DNA of 64,000 nt from Psococerastis gibbosa. Its lineage: Eukaryota; Arthropoda; Insecta; Psocodea; Psocidae. Below are positions 10,990 through 21,810 of this stretch, in pieces; the stretch's first letter is position 1; each line of letters starts with the position of its first letter. The notes under the pieces are model-generated. The model did no database searches and had not been told where the DNA came from. It saw only the letters and a program-made list of their open reading frames with translations. The position numbers were made by a program, and so were the translations under genes. The DNA lies in NCBI GenBank assembly GCA_963971405.1, contig OZ020491.1, forward strand, positions 28,819,019-28,883,018, in the 5' to 3' direction.

Positions 10990-11250
10990 GAGAAGGGGAG
11001 TTGACAGATAGGGTGGACCTCCTGATTATAGTGGATTCCGAACCACTTGGGGAACATGGTAAAGTCACACGATTAATTCGGAGGTAACCAGGCCTCGACA
11101 CGCACGTAGGCTGCCTGGGATAGTCTCAACGCGTTATCATGTCCCACCATGTTCCCCTGCCAACGCTGTGGACACCACCAAGTTTGCCGCAGTTTGAATC
11201 ACGCTCTGCTCTCGTGGATTCAACTTAGTAAGGCCGTTGGCATGAATAAA
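10990..11250 (-). repeat. Repeat family R6, second copy
   Basis: Same core (GATTATAGTGGATTCCGAAC), continuing into CATGTCCCACCATGTTCCCC and GTGGATTCAACTTAGTA. Adjacent to the previous copy in the same orientation. Confidence 0.6.
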
Positions 11251-11521
11251 TAATGGAAGTTAGCTCTCCAATCGACCACGGCCCATCAGCCCAGATACTA
11301 CTGTTACAAAACAACAACCAGTCCCATAAAACAAATAGATGACAGCGCTGGTTCTCACGGCCACAGCAAGATAAGCATTCTAGGTCGTTGCCATGCGGGC
11401 GCTAAACTCAATCTGACGGGCGCCTCAGATTGCCAGCATTGGCGTACTAATCGAGGGGAAAATGGGAGCCCCTTTCAAAACACTAGCAGGTGTACGTCAC
11501 TTTAGATAAATTTCGTTAATG

Positions 11522-11850
11522 AGGCGGGGTTTCCACCGACCGGCTAGGGCTAAATACAAAAACGGTGACGTGGTAGCAGACATTCAAGACTTAGGCGGGG
11601 TTTACATCGACCTCGCATTGCAGAGTGCAAGTGGCATTGACGGAAATGTTTGTTTTACTCTATGCCATAGTTAAAATTGATCAATGATCATAGAGTAAAA
11701 TCACAAACAAACTAACTAAAATTAAAAAATGGTGTCATGGGATATGTTAATTACAAACATTTTAATAGATTTCTATAAAAAGAAAAACAAACATTTCCGT
11801 CAATGTCATTTGCATTCTGCAATGCGAGGTCGGTGGAAACCGCGCCTAAG
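11522..11850. mobile_element. Foldback MITE (TTA/TAA family), composite form
   Basis: Ends are GGCGGGGTTTCCACCGAC and GGTCGGTGGAAACCGCGCC followed by TAA. Inside is a second, nested pair of the same ends (11,594 onward), an inner hairpin around TTTTACTCTATG / CATAGAGTAAAA, and the shared core TGGTAGCAGACATTCAAGAC. Non-coding; PIF/Harbinger-like by its 3-bp target site. Confidence 0.75.
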
Positions 11851-11919
11851 GAAGTCGTTGGTCTCACTTCGTCATGGTTAAAGGGGTAAATTATCGTGGA
11901 ACTAGTGGTACTAACTATC

Positions 11920-12235
11920 GGGGGGTAAGGCTATTTCCACTTGTCAGTTTTTCTTCAATTTTGATAATGTCATTGACGGAAATATCATCAATGTTGCATT
12001 TTTTTCCGATTTTGTAAGTTTGAAAATTGTCTTTATTTTCCAATTGGGCGAATTTTGGGCCTTTCGGCCCACTCTTACAATCAACCCAAAATGTTAACTT
12101 AAATACCTACTATTTATAATAAAACTTAAACTTTTATAATCTGCAAGAAATTTTATGATTTAAATTATGAAATAATTCGTACGTTCTCAAGAAATTAATT
12201 ACAATTATTTATCATCTCCAGACGACGCCATTGTT
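11920..12235. repeat. Related foldback debris
   Basis: CTATTTCCACTTGTCAG and TGTCATTGACGGAAAT match the 38.9-kb foldback, as do GACGACGCCATTGTTTAA and the following 60 bp. It looks like one arm of that element type without a clean partner. Confidence 0.45.
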
Positions 12236-12650
12236 TAATCTTAGTTTGTTGTTGCTTGCAAAGCGTCATTTTACTCAAATTGATCATTGATCAATTTTAA
12301 CATGCGAAAGTTAAAATGAATCAGCCCGGCTTCTACTGGTTCTTCAATTTAATTTAATTTTTTTAAATTTTAATTTAATTTAATTTTAGTTTGTTGTTGT
12401 TGTTTGCAAAGCGTCATTTTACTCAAATTGATCATTGATCAATTTTAAAATACGAAAGTTAAAATGAATCAGCCCGGCTTCTACTGGTTCTTCAATTTAA
12501 TTTAATTTTTTTAAATTTTAATTTAATTTAATTTTAGTTTGTTGTTGTTGTTTGCAAAGCGTCATTTCACTCAAATTGATCATTGATCAATTTTAACATG
12601 CGAAAGTTAAAATGAATCAGCCCGGATTCTACTGGTTCTTCAATTTAATA
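12236..12650 (+). repeat. ~150-bp tandem repeat, three units
   Basis: AAAGCGTCATTTTACTCAAA, TTGATCATTGATCAATTTTA and ATGAATCAGCCCGGCTTCTA recur three times at a spacing of about 150 bp, separated by ATTTAATTTAATTTTTTTA-type linkers. The unit carries a short palindrome (TTGATCATTGATCAA) shared with the foldback family, so it probably amplified from a foldback fragment. Confidence 0.85.
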
Positions 12651-12759
12651 TATTATGTTGGCAATTTCGGAGTTTCAAACTGTTCTTTTGTTAATATTAA
12701 TTAATATTTGAATCAGAATCAGAATTCTTCTTCTTCCTTTTACATTATAATATTTGGAG

Positions 12760-13090
12760 GATTAACTTAGCCCGCGGCCTTATCAAGTTGAATCGACCAG
12801 AACAGAACTCCTAAACACTGCGGCAAACTCGGTAGTCTTGGCATGGGAACAAGGTGGGACATGATAACGCGCTGAGACTACCAGTCAGTCTAAGTGCGTG
12901 TTGAGTCCTGGTCAACTCCAAATTAATCGTGTGACTTTACCATGTTCCCCAAGTGGTTCGGAATCCACTATAATCACGAGGTCCACCGCTTTCTCCCCGA
13001 GGTGAAGGAGTTTGCTATTAGGGTGCCTCATGTTAAGAAACGGGCTGGCTCCCCTCGGCAGGTTAACCGGGTTGTTTAAAAGCAGAGATG
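12760..13090 (+). repeat. Repeat family R6, third copy
   Basis: Contains CCATGTTCCCCAAGTGGTTC and GAATCCACTATAATCACGAG, in the opposite orientation to the 10.4- and 11.0-kb copies. Confidence 0.6.
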
Positions 13091-13260
13091 CCGAAAACAT
13101 GAAAAAACACATTTTTTAGGTGAACAACAGTGCATACCAACAAATGTATTGCGGATCAATTAATAAAGTAGAAATGCCGAAAACATGAAAAAACACAACA
13201 TTTTTTAGATTAACAACAGTGCATACCAACAAATGTATTGTGTATCAATTAATAAAGTTT
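13083..13260 (+). repeat. ~87-bp tandem duplication
   Basis: Two adjacent copies of a unit containing GATGCCGAAAACATGAAAAA, AACAACAGTGCATACCAACA and TCAATTAATAAAGT, with few differences. Confidence 0.85.
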
Positions 13261-13329
13261 ATAGCCTATTTCAGGTGTTCTAAGAGCGAATTTACCAACA
13301 TTAGCCTCTAGGGAACAACGATTTAATTA

Positions 13330-13724
13330 GGCGCGGTTTCCACCGACCTGCAAGTGCAAAATACAAATACGGTGACGTGGTAGCAGTTATCATTACTAAA
13401 GGCGGGGTTTCCACCGACCTCTCATTGCAGAATGCGAATGACATTGACGGAAATTTTTGTTTTACTCTATGCCATAGTTAAAATTGATCAATGATCATAG
13501 AGTAAAATCACACACAAACAAACTAAAATTAAAAAATTGCTTCATGGGATATGTTAAGTACAAAAATTTTAATAGATTTCTATAAAAATAAAAACAAACA
13601 TTTCCGTCAATGTCATTTGCATTCTGCAATGAGAGGTCGTCGGGAACCCCACCTAAGTCTTGAATGTCTGCTACCACGTCACCGTATTTGTATTTTGCGC
13701 TTGCAGGTCGGTGGAAACCGCGCC
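13330..13724. mobile_element. Foldback MITE with TTA target duplication and a nested copy
   Basis: Outer ends GGCGCGGTTTCCACCGAC / GTCGGTGGAAACCGCGCC are flanked by TTA at 13,327-13,329 and 13,725-13,727. An inner element of the same family (GGCGGGGTTTCCACCGACCT .. GGGAACCCCACC, about 13,404-13,654) lies at the centre of the outer palindrome. A 3-bp TTA/TAA duplication is typical of PIF/Harbinger elements. No transposase. Confidence 0.85.
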
Positions 13725-14790
13725 TTAGCGAGCCTCAACGCCATGTTCTCTTCCATTTCGGTTCCCCTTAAACATACAAAACAGTTTTAAAAAATATAAA
13801 TGCATCGGGCAAGGCACAAAAGCGGCGTCGCATGTGCGTGTGTGGCAAGTCTTAAATGAATCAACACGTGTCCCATTGCATCAGCGCACATACATATATA
13901 TCGTACATCTACGCAGCATCCCAAAAAAATATTTACAGTGCGCTTTTCCCTCCAAAGAGGCGTAAAATAATGTTAAAAAAAATGAACTGTCAGTTAAAGT
14001 AAAATGCTCGTATTTTGTAATTTGTCGTAGGGGTCGAGGCGTTTTGGTGAAATCAATTAAACAAGAAATTATCGTACTTTTTGGATGAAATTAATTAATT
14101 GCTCGTTCCACAGCCACAAAGATATAAAAGGGAACAGATGAAAAAATCTTAAAAAAAAAATTTTAAAAACTTAAAAACTACAAAATGGGTTTAAGGCTCT
14201 TTATCCAATTTTTTTAAGGTAATAATATTTCAGTTTAGAAAATATAAACTTCCTGCGATAACTTGGATTTTTTATGAGCTTTTTATCAGTTCACTTTGTT
14301 ATCTTTGTATCTGTGGAATGAGCAATAAATTAATTTCGTCAAAAAATCAGCAAAATTTCACGTTTACAAAACATTTTGAACACTCAGCCTTAAGATCTCG
14401 ATCCCCGGGTACAAACACCTATACGAAAAATTTTTGTTTGTTTATTTTTAATGCATTTTATCGGTTTTTACGGAACTAGAAAAATTTCATGATTTCAATG
14501 ATTCTAGGAGCACACTTTACAAATGACATAGCTCACTCTTTAAGGAAGATGTGAACGAAATAATTCGTGAGCCGTGCAAAGTGGCAAGGCCGCTACTGCG
14601 GGTAACGGAAAAGGTCATACGGCGGCCACGGTCTGATTTACCGCCATTTCATCATTTCCAGTAAAAGTGGGAACAAAGAAATCACTAATAACTGTCCGGA
14701 GCGACTCTGAAAAATGTCTTTATTTTTCAGCAGGATTCAGTAGCTATACTCCACTAAAGCCTTGCTTGATACCTACTAACCATTGAATAT
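13725..14790. other. Non-coding spacer
   Basis: No exon or RNA gene recognised. AT-rich with A/T runs. Confidence 0.35.
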
Positions 14791-14870
14791 ATAACACTAT
14801 AGAAACGCTCTCGCATTTACGGTTCCATTCTATAGAAACGCGAATTGAGATGATACTTGGGTGCGAACTT
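14790..14870. repeat. Short dispersed repeat, inverted at 16,590-16,690
   Basis: The words CTCGCATTTACGGTTCCATT, CTATAGAAACGCGA and GATGATACTTGGGTGCGAAC recur as complements near 16,600-16,690. The pair flanks SINE-1, repeat A and another SINE-like element. Confidence 0.65.
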
Positions 14871-14879
14871 TAAATAAAT

Positions 14880-15090
14880 AAATAAGGACTTTTTATTGTT
14901 TCTATTAGTAAGCCAACCTAGCGGAGTTAGGGCTATAAAGCCCTCTCTTACACTCAACTAGGATGACCCGGGACCGCCTGCCTTACATGCCCTCCGAAGC
15001 ATGGCCAGAAAATGTAGCCAGTGCGGGACTCGAACCAACAACCTTTCGGGTGAAAGTCAGAGTCCGTACCACTACGCTACATGTCTTTAA
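14880..15090 (-). repeat. SINE-1 copy (inverted)
   Basis: Reverse complement of the element at 882-1,096. The tRNA-like head lies at 15,025-15,088 with a B box seen as GGACTCGAACC on the plus strand. Confidence 0.75.
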
Positions 15091-15175
15091 AGGTAGCGAC
15101 GCACTAGGCAGCCAATCCGACAGGAGCCCGGAACCCGCGCACTACGCAGCCATGGCTGCCTGGCTGCCGCAGCCA

Positions 15176-16100
15176 AAAGAACCGGTCCGAGTTTACTCGA
15201 ACATGCTTTCCAATTTATCAATTAGTAGATAGAGAAAATGAGTATTTTCATGGTAAATAATATTCCTATAGTTAAATATCGGACATCTCGGAGGGGGGGG
15301 AGGGGGGGTTTGTCCACCCGACGTCACTGGAGGTGAAGTAAATTCTAGATAGGTCAGACATTACATTACATTACCACACAGCAATATTGGCAGGGCACGC
15401 AATGCATTTGAGCGTGAATTTTCATATTTTTCAAAAACTTTTTTTTTTGCACAAACCAAATAGTTTTTTGGGAAAGCAACCTGTCCGGTTTCGTTACTCA
15501 ATTTAACACCTAAAACATGCCTGAAGGTAGAAATCATCGATAGAAAGGTTTCGCAGAAAAATTATTTTTTAGTCATTTTTCATTCAAAATTAGTTATTTT
15601 TATTTTTTTACCCCCAGAAGCAAACTATCAAGGGGCAAGCGACCCTCCGCATTTTGTTAACATTAATAACGACTACAATATATCTGAATTTAAAAGAAAT
15701 CGTTGGAGCCGTTTTTGAGAAATAATTTTTTTAGACGTATTTTTGGAGTTTTTTTAGAATAAACCCCCCCCCCAAATTGAGTTAGCCCTAAATAAAAAAA
15801 AAATGGTCCCGAGGTATGATTTTTGTGATCCTACATGCCGGATTTCATCAAAATCGACCGAGTAGTTTCCTCGGAAATAGATGAACAGGCAGACATAGAG
15901 ACATACAGACAGACAGACAGAGCCGACAGACAGACAGAGCCGACAGACAGACAGAGCCGACAGACAGACATTTCGTAAAAATCACTTTTTTGGGTTCCTG
16001 GTACCTCAAAACGAGTAATTCCGTTGAAATCTCGGAATCGGAAATTTCGACCATCACAAAGCTTTCCTTAAACTACGTATAAATTGGAAAGCAAAAACGT
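15176..16100 (+). repeat. Long repeat A, full-length copy
   Basis: About 920 bp from AACCGGTCCGAGTTTACTCG to the ACGTATAAATTGGAAAGC end; the same element occurs inverted at 49,210-50,028 with both ends. It contains a G-run at about 15,291, a C-run at about 15,767, and a GACA/GACAGAGCC microsatellite at 15,885-15,970. Partial copies: 17,461-19,025 (interrupted), 9,138-9,375, 29,270-29,460, 34,085-34,205 and 57,025-57,330. No open frame is shared; class unknown. Confidence 0.75.
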
Positions 16101-16194
16101 GAACCATTGCATGGCAGCCAACTGGCAAATGCATGATTAAAAGTAAAGTAAATTCGTGTCGGGGTGGTACTACCCGTGGTACAGGAGTTTTCAG

Positions 16195-16400
16195 GTTGCA
16201 TCAACAGCCTCCTGTTTAACCTATCGACAGTCAGGGAAGACTGCCGGGACCGCCGGCTTTACATGCCCTCCGAAGCATGGTAGTCAGAAGATAAATAATT
16301 GTACCACTAGAAAATTTTGGCATTCGGGTGGGACTCGAACCAGTCACCTTCCGGATGATAGTCCGAGTCGTTACCTCTACGCCATTCTGACTACTACATT
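16195..16400 (-). repeat. tRNA-related SINE-like element
   Basis: Plus strand shows GGGACTCGAACCAGTCACCT, a B-box complement, then GATGATAGTCCGAGTCG and TACGCCATTCTGACTACTAC. The body shares TTACATGCCCTCCGAAGCAT with SINE-1, so it is a SINE-1 relative with a different tRNA-like head. Confidence 0.6.
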
Positions 16401-16699
16401 GCAGTGATTGCACACTTCCGTATCCTTATTTCAGAACAGGGTCAGATTCAAGCATATAAACGAGCCCCGTGGACTGTTTTCAAAGTGCTGCACCTGACCC
16501 TGTTCTGAAATAAGGATAAGGAAGTGTGCAATGTGACTTGCAACCCCTGGCCGGACGCAGGTATGAAGCTCCGCGGGTGGTGCTTGCGTTGAGTCACAGT
16601 TCGCACCCAAGTATCATCTCAGTTCGCGTTTCTATAGAATGGAACCGTAAATGCGAGGGCCTTTCTATAGTGTTATATATTCAATGCTACTAACCTACC

Positions 16700-17460
16700 A
16701 CCGTTAGAAACCACACCCCATCCAGGGGTGGCCAAAATGTAAAGACCCCGTGGCGAATCCAATTCTCAACCCACTGCAAATGTTAAGCGAACTTAAGAGT
16801 GTACAGCCCGTAGGAAATTGGCAGCCCGAAATTTAATAATTTTATGTCATTAACTAAGCATGTTTTTAAATATTTGGCTCATCAAAGTTGTAGATGACTA
16901 CTTCATGCATCATATTATAAGATATTTTTAATTTTCGAAATTGCAGTTTTTTCATAAACATGCTACCACGTCAATATCACGGTAACTATCAAAAACGAGG
17001 TCGGTGGAATTTATTTTTAATTATTTAGTATGATCACGAGCTCTAGTCTCTAGTAAATTGACATTAAAGACTCATTTGATGTTGTCTGCCCTGATCCGAC
17101 CCTGAGTCTGTTGTGCCTAGCAGTTGCCGTTGTGGGCTAACATGAGAGTAGTCCCAGATGGCGGTTTTTAGACCGAATAGGACATATGTTCCAGTAGTCA
17201 CGGTACAGTTGGAGAGCTTTTTAATTGGGGGGACTCCAAAACAGTTCCAATTAAGTTTTTGGGGGTCCTTAAGAGTGCACAGCCCGTAGGAAAGTGGCAG
17301 TCCGAAATTTAATACTTTTTATTTTTTATTTAATCAACTAAGCATGTTATTAAAGATTTGGCTAATCGAAGTTGTATAGAAGACTACTTCATGCATCATA
17401 TTATAAGATATTTTTAATTTTCGAGATTGTAGTTTTTTCATAAACATGCAAATATTTTAT
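16700..17460. other. Non-coding DNA with an internal dispersed duplication
   Basis: TACTTCATGCATCATATTAT with flanking words occurs at about 16,900 and 17,385, and a related inverted stretch at 48,500-48,700. AAGAGTGTACAGCCCGTAGG and its variant recur at 16,795 and 17,270. No exon seen. Confidence 0.5.
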
Positions 17461-18038
17461 AAAGAACCGGTCCGAGTTTACTCGAACATGCTTTCCAATG
17501 TATCAAGTAGTAGCAAGAGAAAATGAGTAATTTCATGGCAAATAATTTTCCTATAGTTACATTTCGGGCATCTCGGGGGGGGGGGGGGGGGGGGTGTGTC
17601 CACCTGGTCCACCGTCACTGGAGGCGAGGGAAATTCTAGATAGGTCAGACCAACAAATTACCACACAGCAATAATAATGGCAGGGCACGCAATGCATTTG
17701 ACCGTGAATTTTTTTCAAAAACATTTTTTATGCACAAGACCAAATAATTTTTTGGGAAGGCAACCTGTCCGGTTTCGTTACTCAATTTAACACCTAAAAC
17801 ATGCCTGAAGGTAGAAATCATAGATGGAAAGGTTTCGCAGAAAAATTAGTTTTTAATCATTTTTCATTAAAATTTAGTTATTTTTATAATTTTACCCCCA
17901 GAAGCAAACTATCAAGGGGCAAGCTATCCCTCGCATTTTGTCAACATTAATAACGACTACAATATATGCGAATTTAAAAGAAATCGTTGGAGCCTTTTTC
18001 GAAAAATAATTTTTTTAGACGTTTTTTTTAGTTTTTTG

Positions 18039-18269
18039 GATATCAATTATCTCATTTTCGCCAATTTTGGATTTATGTGGTATGGCAGGGTTTCCACCGA
18101 TCTCTCATTGCAGACTGCAAATGACATTGACGTGGTAGCAGACATTCAAGACTTATTAATGATATCTGCTACCACGTCAATATCATTTGCAGTCTGCAAT
18201 GAGAGATCGGTGGAAACCCTGCCATACCACATAAATCCAAAATTGGCGAAAATGAGATAATTGATATCC
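18039..18269. mobile_element. 231-bp near-perfect palindrome, foldback family
   Basis: The left arm (GGATATCAATTATCTCATTT.. then GGCAGGGTTTCCACCGATCT) is repeated almost exactly in inverted orientation. The centre reads TGGTAGCAGACATTCAAGAC .. ATATCTGCTACCAC, the core shared by the TTA/TAA-flanked foldbacks; here the arms continue past the usual ends. Open frames on both strands are palindrome artefacts. Confidence 0.85.
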
Positions 18270-18439
18270 ACATGTTCGGGAAAAAAATTCCCTTTCGACT
18301 TTCAAAACACTTACAGTATATCAAGAAAACATTTTTTTGCGTAATTATAGCCATTTCAGAAAATGGTGATTCAATTAATTTTTAATTCGTTCTTTTTTAC
18401 TACTGAAAAGTTTCGATTTTGGATTTATGTTGTTTGCGA

Positions 18440-18725
18440 ATTAAGGTCTCGAATCGATTTTAGGAAACACTAACTTCCCTAGATATTTTTATGAAACTTG
18501 GCACAAAAATTGATCATGCAAATGTCTTGTTCAATTTCGTTAACCAGCAAGATCCGACATTTTGATTTAAGATGGCGGCCGATCAAAAACATATCACAGT
18601 TAATATTGCTCGCAGAGGGATGGAATAAGATGTGACGGAAAGCCCGTACTTTTTTCTTATCAACGACAATAGTAATTAACACTTTTTACGAAAAATCAAC
18701 GATTTCAAGATGGCGGCCACTCAAA
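18440..18725 (+). repeat. Repeat R7 copy
   Basis: Contains TTTTAGGAAACACTAACTTC, GAAACTTGGCACAAAAATTG and AAGATGGCGGCC. Other copies: 39,745-40,215 (same orientation), 31,240-31,640 (inverted) and 34,490-34,610 (fragment). Confidence 0.7.
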
Positions 18726-19025
18726 GTGAAAATAATGGGATACTTGCACCAAAGTCGGCGCGTAAAACCCTCCAAAATTGAGTTAGCCCAAAATAAAAAT
18801 TCGTATTCCCGAGATATGATTTTTGAGAACCTAAATGCCGAATTTCAACAAAATCCATCAAGCCACAAACCGAACAGACAGACAGATAGGCAGACATTCC
18901 GTAAAAACCAAAACCCCTCAAAACGTATGTCCACTGAAATCTCGAATTCAAAAGTTGTGACCATCACAAAGCTTTCCTATCATTCCTTTCCTAATATGCC
19001 TTTATAAATAGGAAAGGAAAGCAAA

Positions 19026-19735
19026 AATCGGTTCCAACTTCCATTCTGCGATCCCAAACGAAGCAGACCTCTCTGCTCCACACACACAGCCTCCCATGTC
19101 TATTGCCTACAGGGACAACCATCAAAAATTTTAAAAAACGTCACCCCCGACTCGGCAAAACCAGTCTCACCCCACCATCTTAAAATGCTCGGCAACCTTG
19201 AAAATTGGAGCATTTGAAAACATTGCGTTTTATTGTGTTTCCGTGGCTGCGGGGTAGTTTTTAAGGGTCCAGTCAACTCACCCCTAGATGGTTATATATT
19301 TCTCACGCCACTCGGGGAGGAATTCTCTTGGGTCTTCTACGTCAGGACCGTAACCAACACCCTGTCTCCTTCCAGATAACAAGTTTTCACCCAACAGGAG
19401 CAACTAGTTTCAGATTACAAGTTCATGTCATAATATATCGACTTTAAGAGGAAGCTACCCTAAGACGTATCCCGAGGTAGGACTCTTAGAATGAAAGAAA
19501 GGAAGAAAGAAAATTGACTTTAATTTCCACTATGCGAATTTTAAGTCTTTCGGCCCACTATTACAATTAATTAACCTAGGACTAATTCTACGTCGCAATT
19601 TTAAAATACTGTACTTTATGGCCGTATCCAGGGGTAAGACCCGTAGAATGAAAGAAAGAAAATTGACTGTAATTTCCATATGGGCGAATTTTGGGCTTTT
19701 TGGCCCACTCTAACAATTAATCTAGGAATAACTCT
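19026..19735. other. Non-coding DNA with a diverged direct repeat
   Basis: GAATGAAAGAAAGGAAGAAA..AATTGACTTTAATTTCC at about 19,490-19,570 recurs in shorter form at about 19,648-19,710. No exon seen. Confidence 0.5.
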
Positions 19736-19940
19736 TTCTTTTTTTTCTTTTTTAATTATAAAAAGGTTAATAGCATACAAACAATTTAATGAATGTATCC
19801 GATTGACCTCTTCAGTCGCCTCAATGAGTAAATTAATACTTGTGCTGAGTTACGACACGTCTCCGATCGCATGGCGCGCAGAGACTTGCACAAGTACAAG
19901 CACGCTACCACCTTGCCATCGAAGCCGATATGCCGTAACT
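19735..19940 (-). repeat. SINE-2 copy (inverted)
   Basis: Contains TGACCTCTTCAGTCGCCTC and ACGACACGTCTCCGATCGCA, complements of the 9.4-kb copy. Confidence 0.7.
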
Positions 19941-21084
19941 TGAAAATAATGTACTGCATGGCCGAAGCCAGGGGGTGCGGCTTATTAGGTTGAAGCCACT
20001 CCTTTCACCAAATGAAAAGTTCAAAAATAAATAACTCTAGTACCGGTATATGCAAAAGTCTTCCTCGTGCTAACATGTGGTACGAAGAAGACCCACTGGC
20101 AGGTACTCGCGGACCCTCAGGGGTCCGAGGGTCCCCGCCGACCACACTTTTACAACCCTTCAATTAGAGCAAATGAGTTAGGGGCACAAAGGCAAGTTCT
20201 ACGCAGATTTACTGAGATATATTGGAGCAAATGGGTTTGAAAGCACAAAGGCAGATCAACGCAACAGATCTGCTGCGTAGAATCTGCCTTTGTACAACAG
20301 GCCTGAAAGTTGTGGTCATCAGAGAACACGTCCACATAACACTGCTGCTAACTTCCATATAATATCCCAGTAGGTAATTCAACGCCTGATCTGTCATGTA
20401 TTTCTCAAGTCAAATTAAATATAATTGGGTACGTATCACATTCACAGCTTATCCCAGGGATCGATAAGTGGTCAGGCCCCCTCCCCCATGTCGAAACTGC
20501 CCCCCCCCCCTTCTTGGCACGTAATCCACAGATTAAGGCTGTATTGACCATGCATCGGAAATCTTTATTTAAGGGTTGTTTATTATTTTAATTCTGTGTT
20601 TGACTTTGGAGTTAGTCGTTATAATAAACTGAAAGCTGAAATCAAGAGGAACGACAAGTTGGACGCCTTCAGGAGCGCTTTGGTTAAAATTATGCGGAAT
20701 AGTTAATTGCACGGTTTTTGTGGTACCACTAAATCATCTGAATCACTAAATTACTGAGATCAATGGATTATTGGCAATCATTAGCATTACATGTTACTAT
20801 CAATAACAAAAACAACAGCAAAAGTTAAATATACGCACTTGCAGCACCGTAGGGTGTTATAGGCCTATTATATATTAGCGTCTTCTTGGATGTACATGCA
20901 ACTGGTAGATCGCGAAGGCCAACTACCATTGGGTGGTAACAGGTTACGTTCGGGTCGAATGGATGAGTTTCCAGATAATAACACAGCTAGCATCTCCATC
21001 AAGTCTAGTTAGATAAAGCTCAGCAGGTCTAGCGCCAACAGAAAATAAAAATGTGGCAATGTGGTGCGTGTTTGTATACTTGTG
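19941..21084. other. Non-coding spacer
   Basis: No exon recognised. A local imperfect duplication around GAGCAAATG / GCACAAAGGCA occurs at 20,165-20,300, and a C-run at 20,496-20,508. Confidence 0.35.
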
Positions 21085-21235
21085 CGTCGTGAGAGTCTCT
21101 TCACACCTTGCGATCGAAGGCGTGTCGTAACTCAACACAAGTATTTATGTAGTTACTTAGTGAGGCGACTGAAGAGGTCAATCGGATACATTCATTAAAT
21201 TGTTTGCGTGCGATTAACCTTTTATAAAAATGAAA
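21085..21235 (+). repeat. SINE-2 fragment
   Basis: GTGCGTCGTGAGAGTCTCTTCACACC then GAGGCGACTGAAGAGGTCAA and the TTCATTAAATTGTTTG tail, lacking the extreme 5' end. Confidence 0.55.
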
Positions 21236-21344
21236 AGTAAAAAAAATAAAACAATTTATTTAAAACAGACCAAAAAGTCCGAAATGCAAAATCTATAAAA
21301 TACAAATCAAAATACCATAAATTCGGGCAATTATTTAAAACACT

Positions 21345-21655
21345 TAACACACGGTAACCCAACGGTCATACCAAGTTCAATCAAAGGGAACAGAGTCTGC
21401 TAAAATTGCAGCAAACTTGGTAGCAATCACAGCGTTGGCAGGGGAACATGGTGGGAGATGATAACGCGCTGAGACTACCAGTCAAGTCAGTCTACGTGCG
21501 TGTCGAGTCCTGGTCACCTCGGAATTAATCGTGTGGCTTTTCCATGTTCCCCAAGTGGTTCGGAATCCACTATAATCAGGAGGTCCACCCTGTCAGTCAA
21601 CTACCCTTCTTCCCAAGGTGAAGGAGTCTGCCACTAGGGTGTCTCAAGTCATGGA
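21345..21655 (+). repeat. Repeat family R6, fourth copy
   Basis: Same order of blocks as the 12.8-kb copy (GATGATAACGCGCTGAGACT, then CCCCAAGTGGTTCGGAATCC). Its right part is interrupted at TCTCAAGT by the hAT-type element that follows. Confidence 0.65.
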
Positions 21656-21802
21656 CGGATACAGGGGGGATACAAAATTTAATAATCTATTGTAAGTTAC
21701 TTCATTACGCTCCAATTTAATCGATACTACATGTGTATGTTCTATTTTGACCCACAACTAACCAACCCCCCCCCCCCCCCAAATGGGCTGGACCCGTCCA
21801 TG
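21650..21802. mobile_element. hAT-type MITE with perfect 8-bp target duplication
   Basis: Ends CATGGACGGAT / CCGTCCATG are flanked by TCTCAAGT on both sides (21,642-21,649 and 21,803-21,810). The interior carries a C-run of about 14. A second, inverted copy is at 57,687-57,847. No coding capacity. Confidence 0.9.
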
Positions 21803-21810
21803 TCTCAAGT

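Larger units (their letters stand above)
17461..19025 (+). repeat. Long repeat A, copy split by a ~730-bp insertion
   Basis: Bases 17,461-18,036 match the first 60% of repeat A, and 18,771-19,025 continue it (AAATTGAGTTAGCCC onward, ending at AGGAAAGCAAAAA). Between lie a palindrome (18,039-18,269) and a copy of repeat R7 (about 18,440-18,725). A 20-bp G-run is at 17,575-17,594. Confidence 0.7.

Noticed and set aside
14963..15232. 89-codon frame with LEPTTFRVKVRVRTTTLH
   Set aside because: This is the translation of the SINE-1 tRNA-like head; the same peptide appears at 47.83 kb in another SINE-1.
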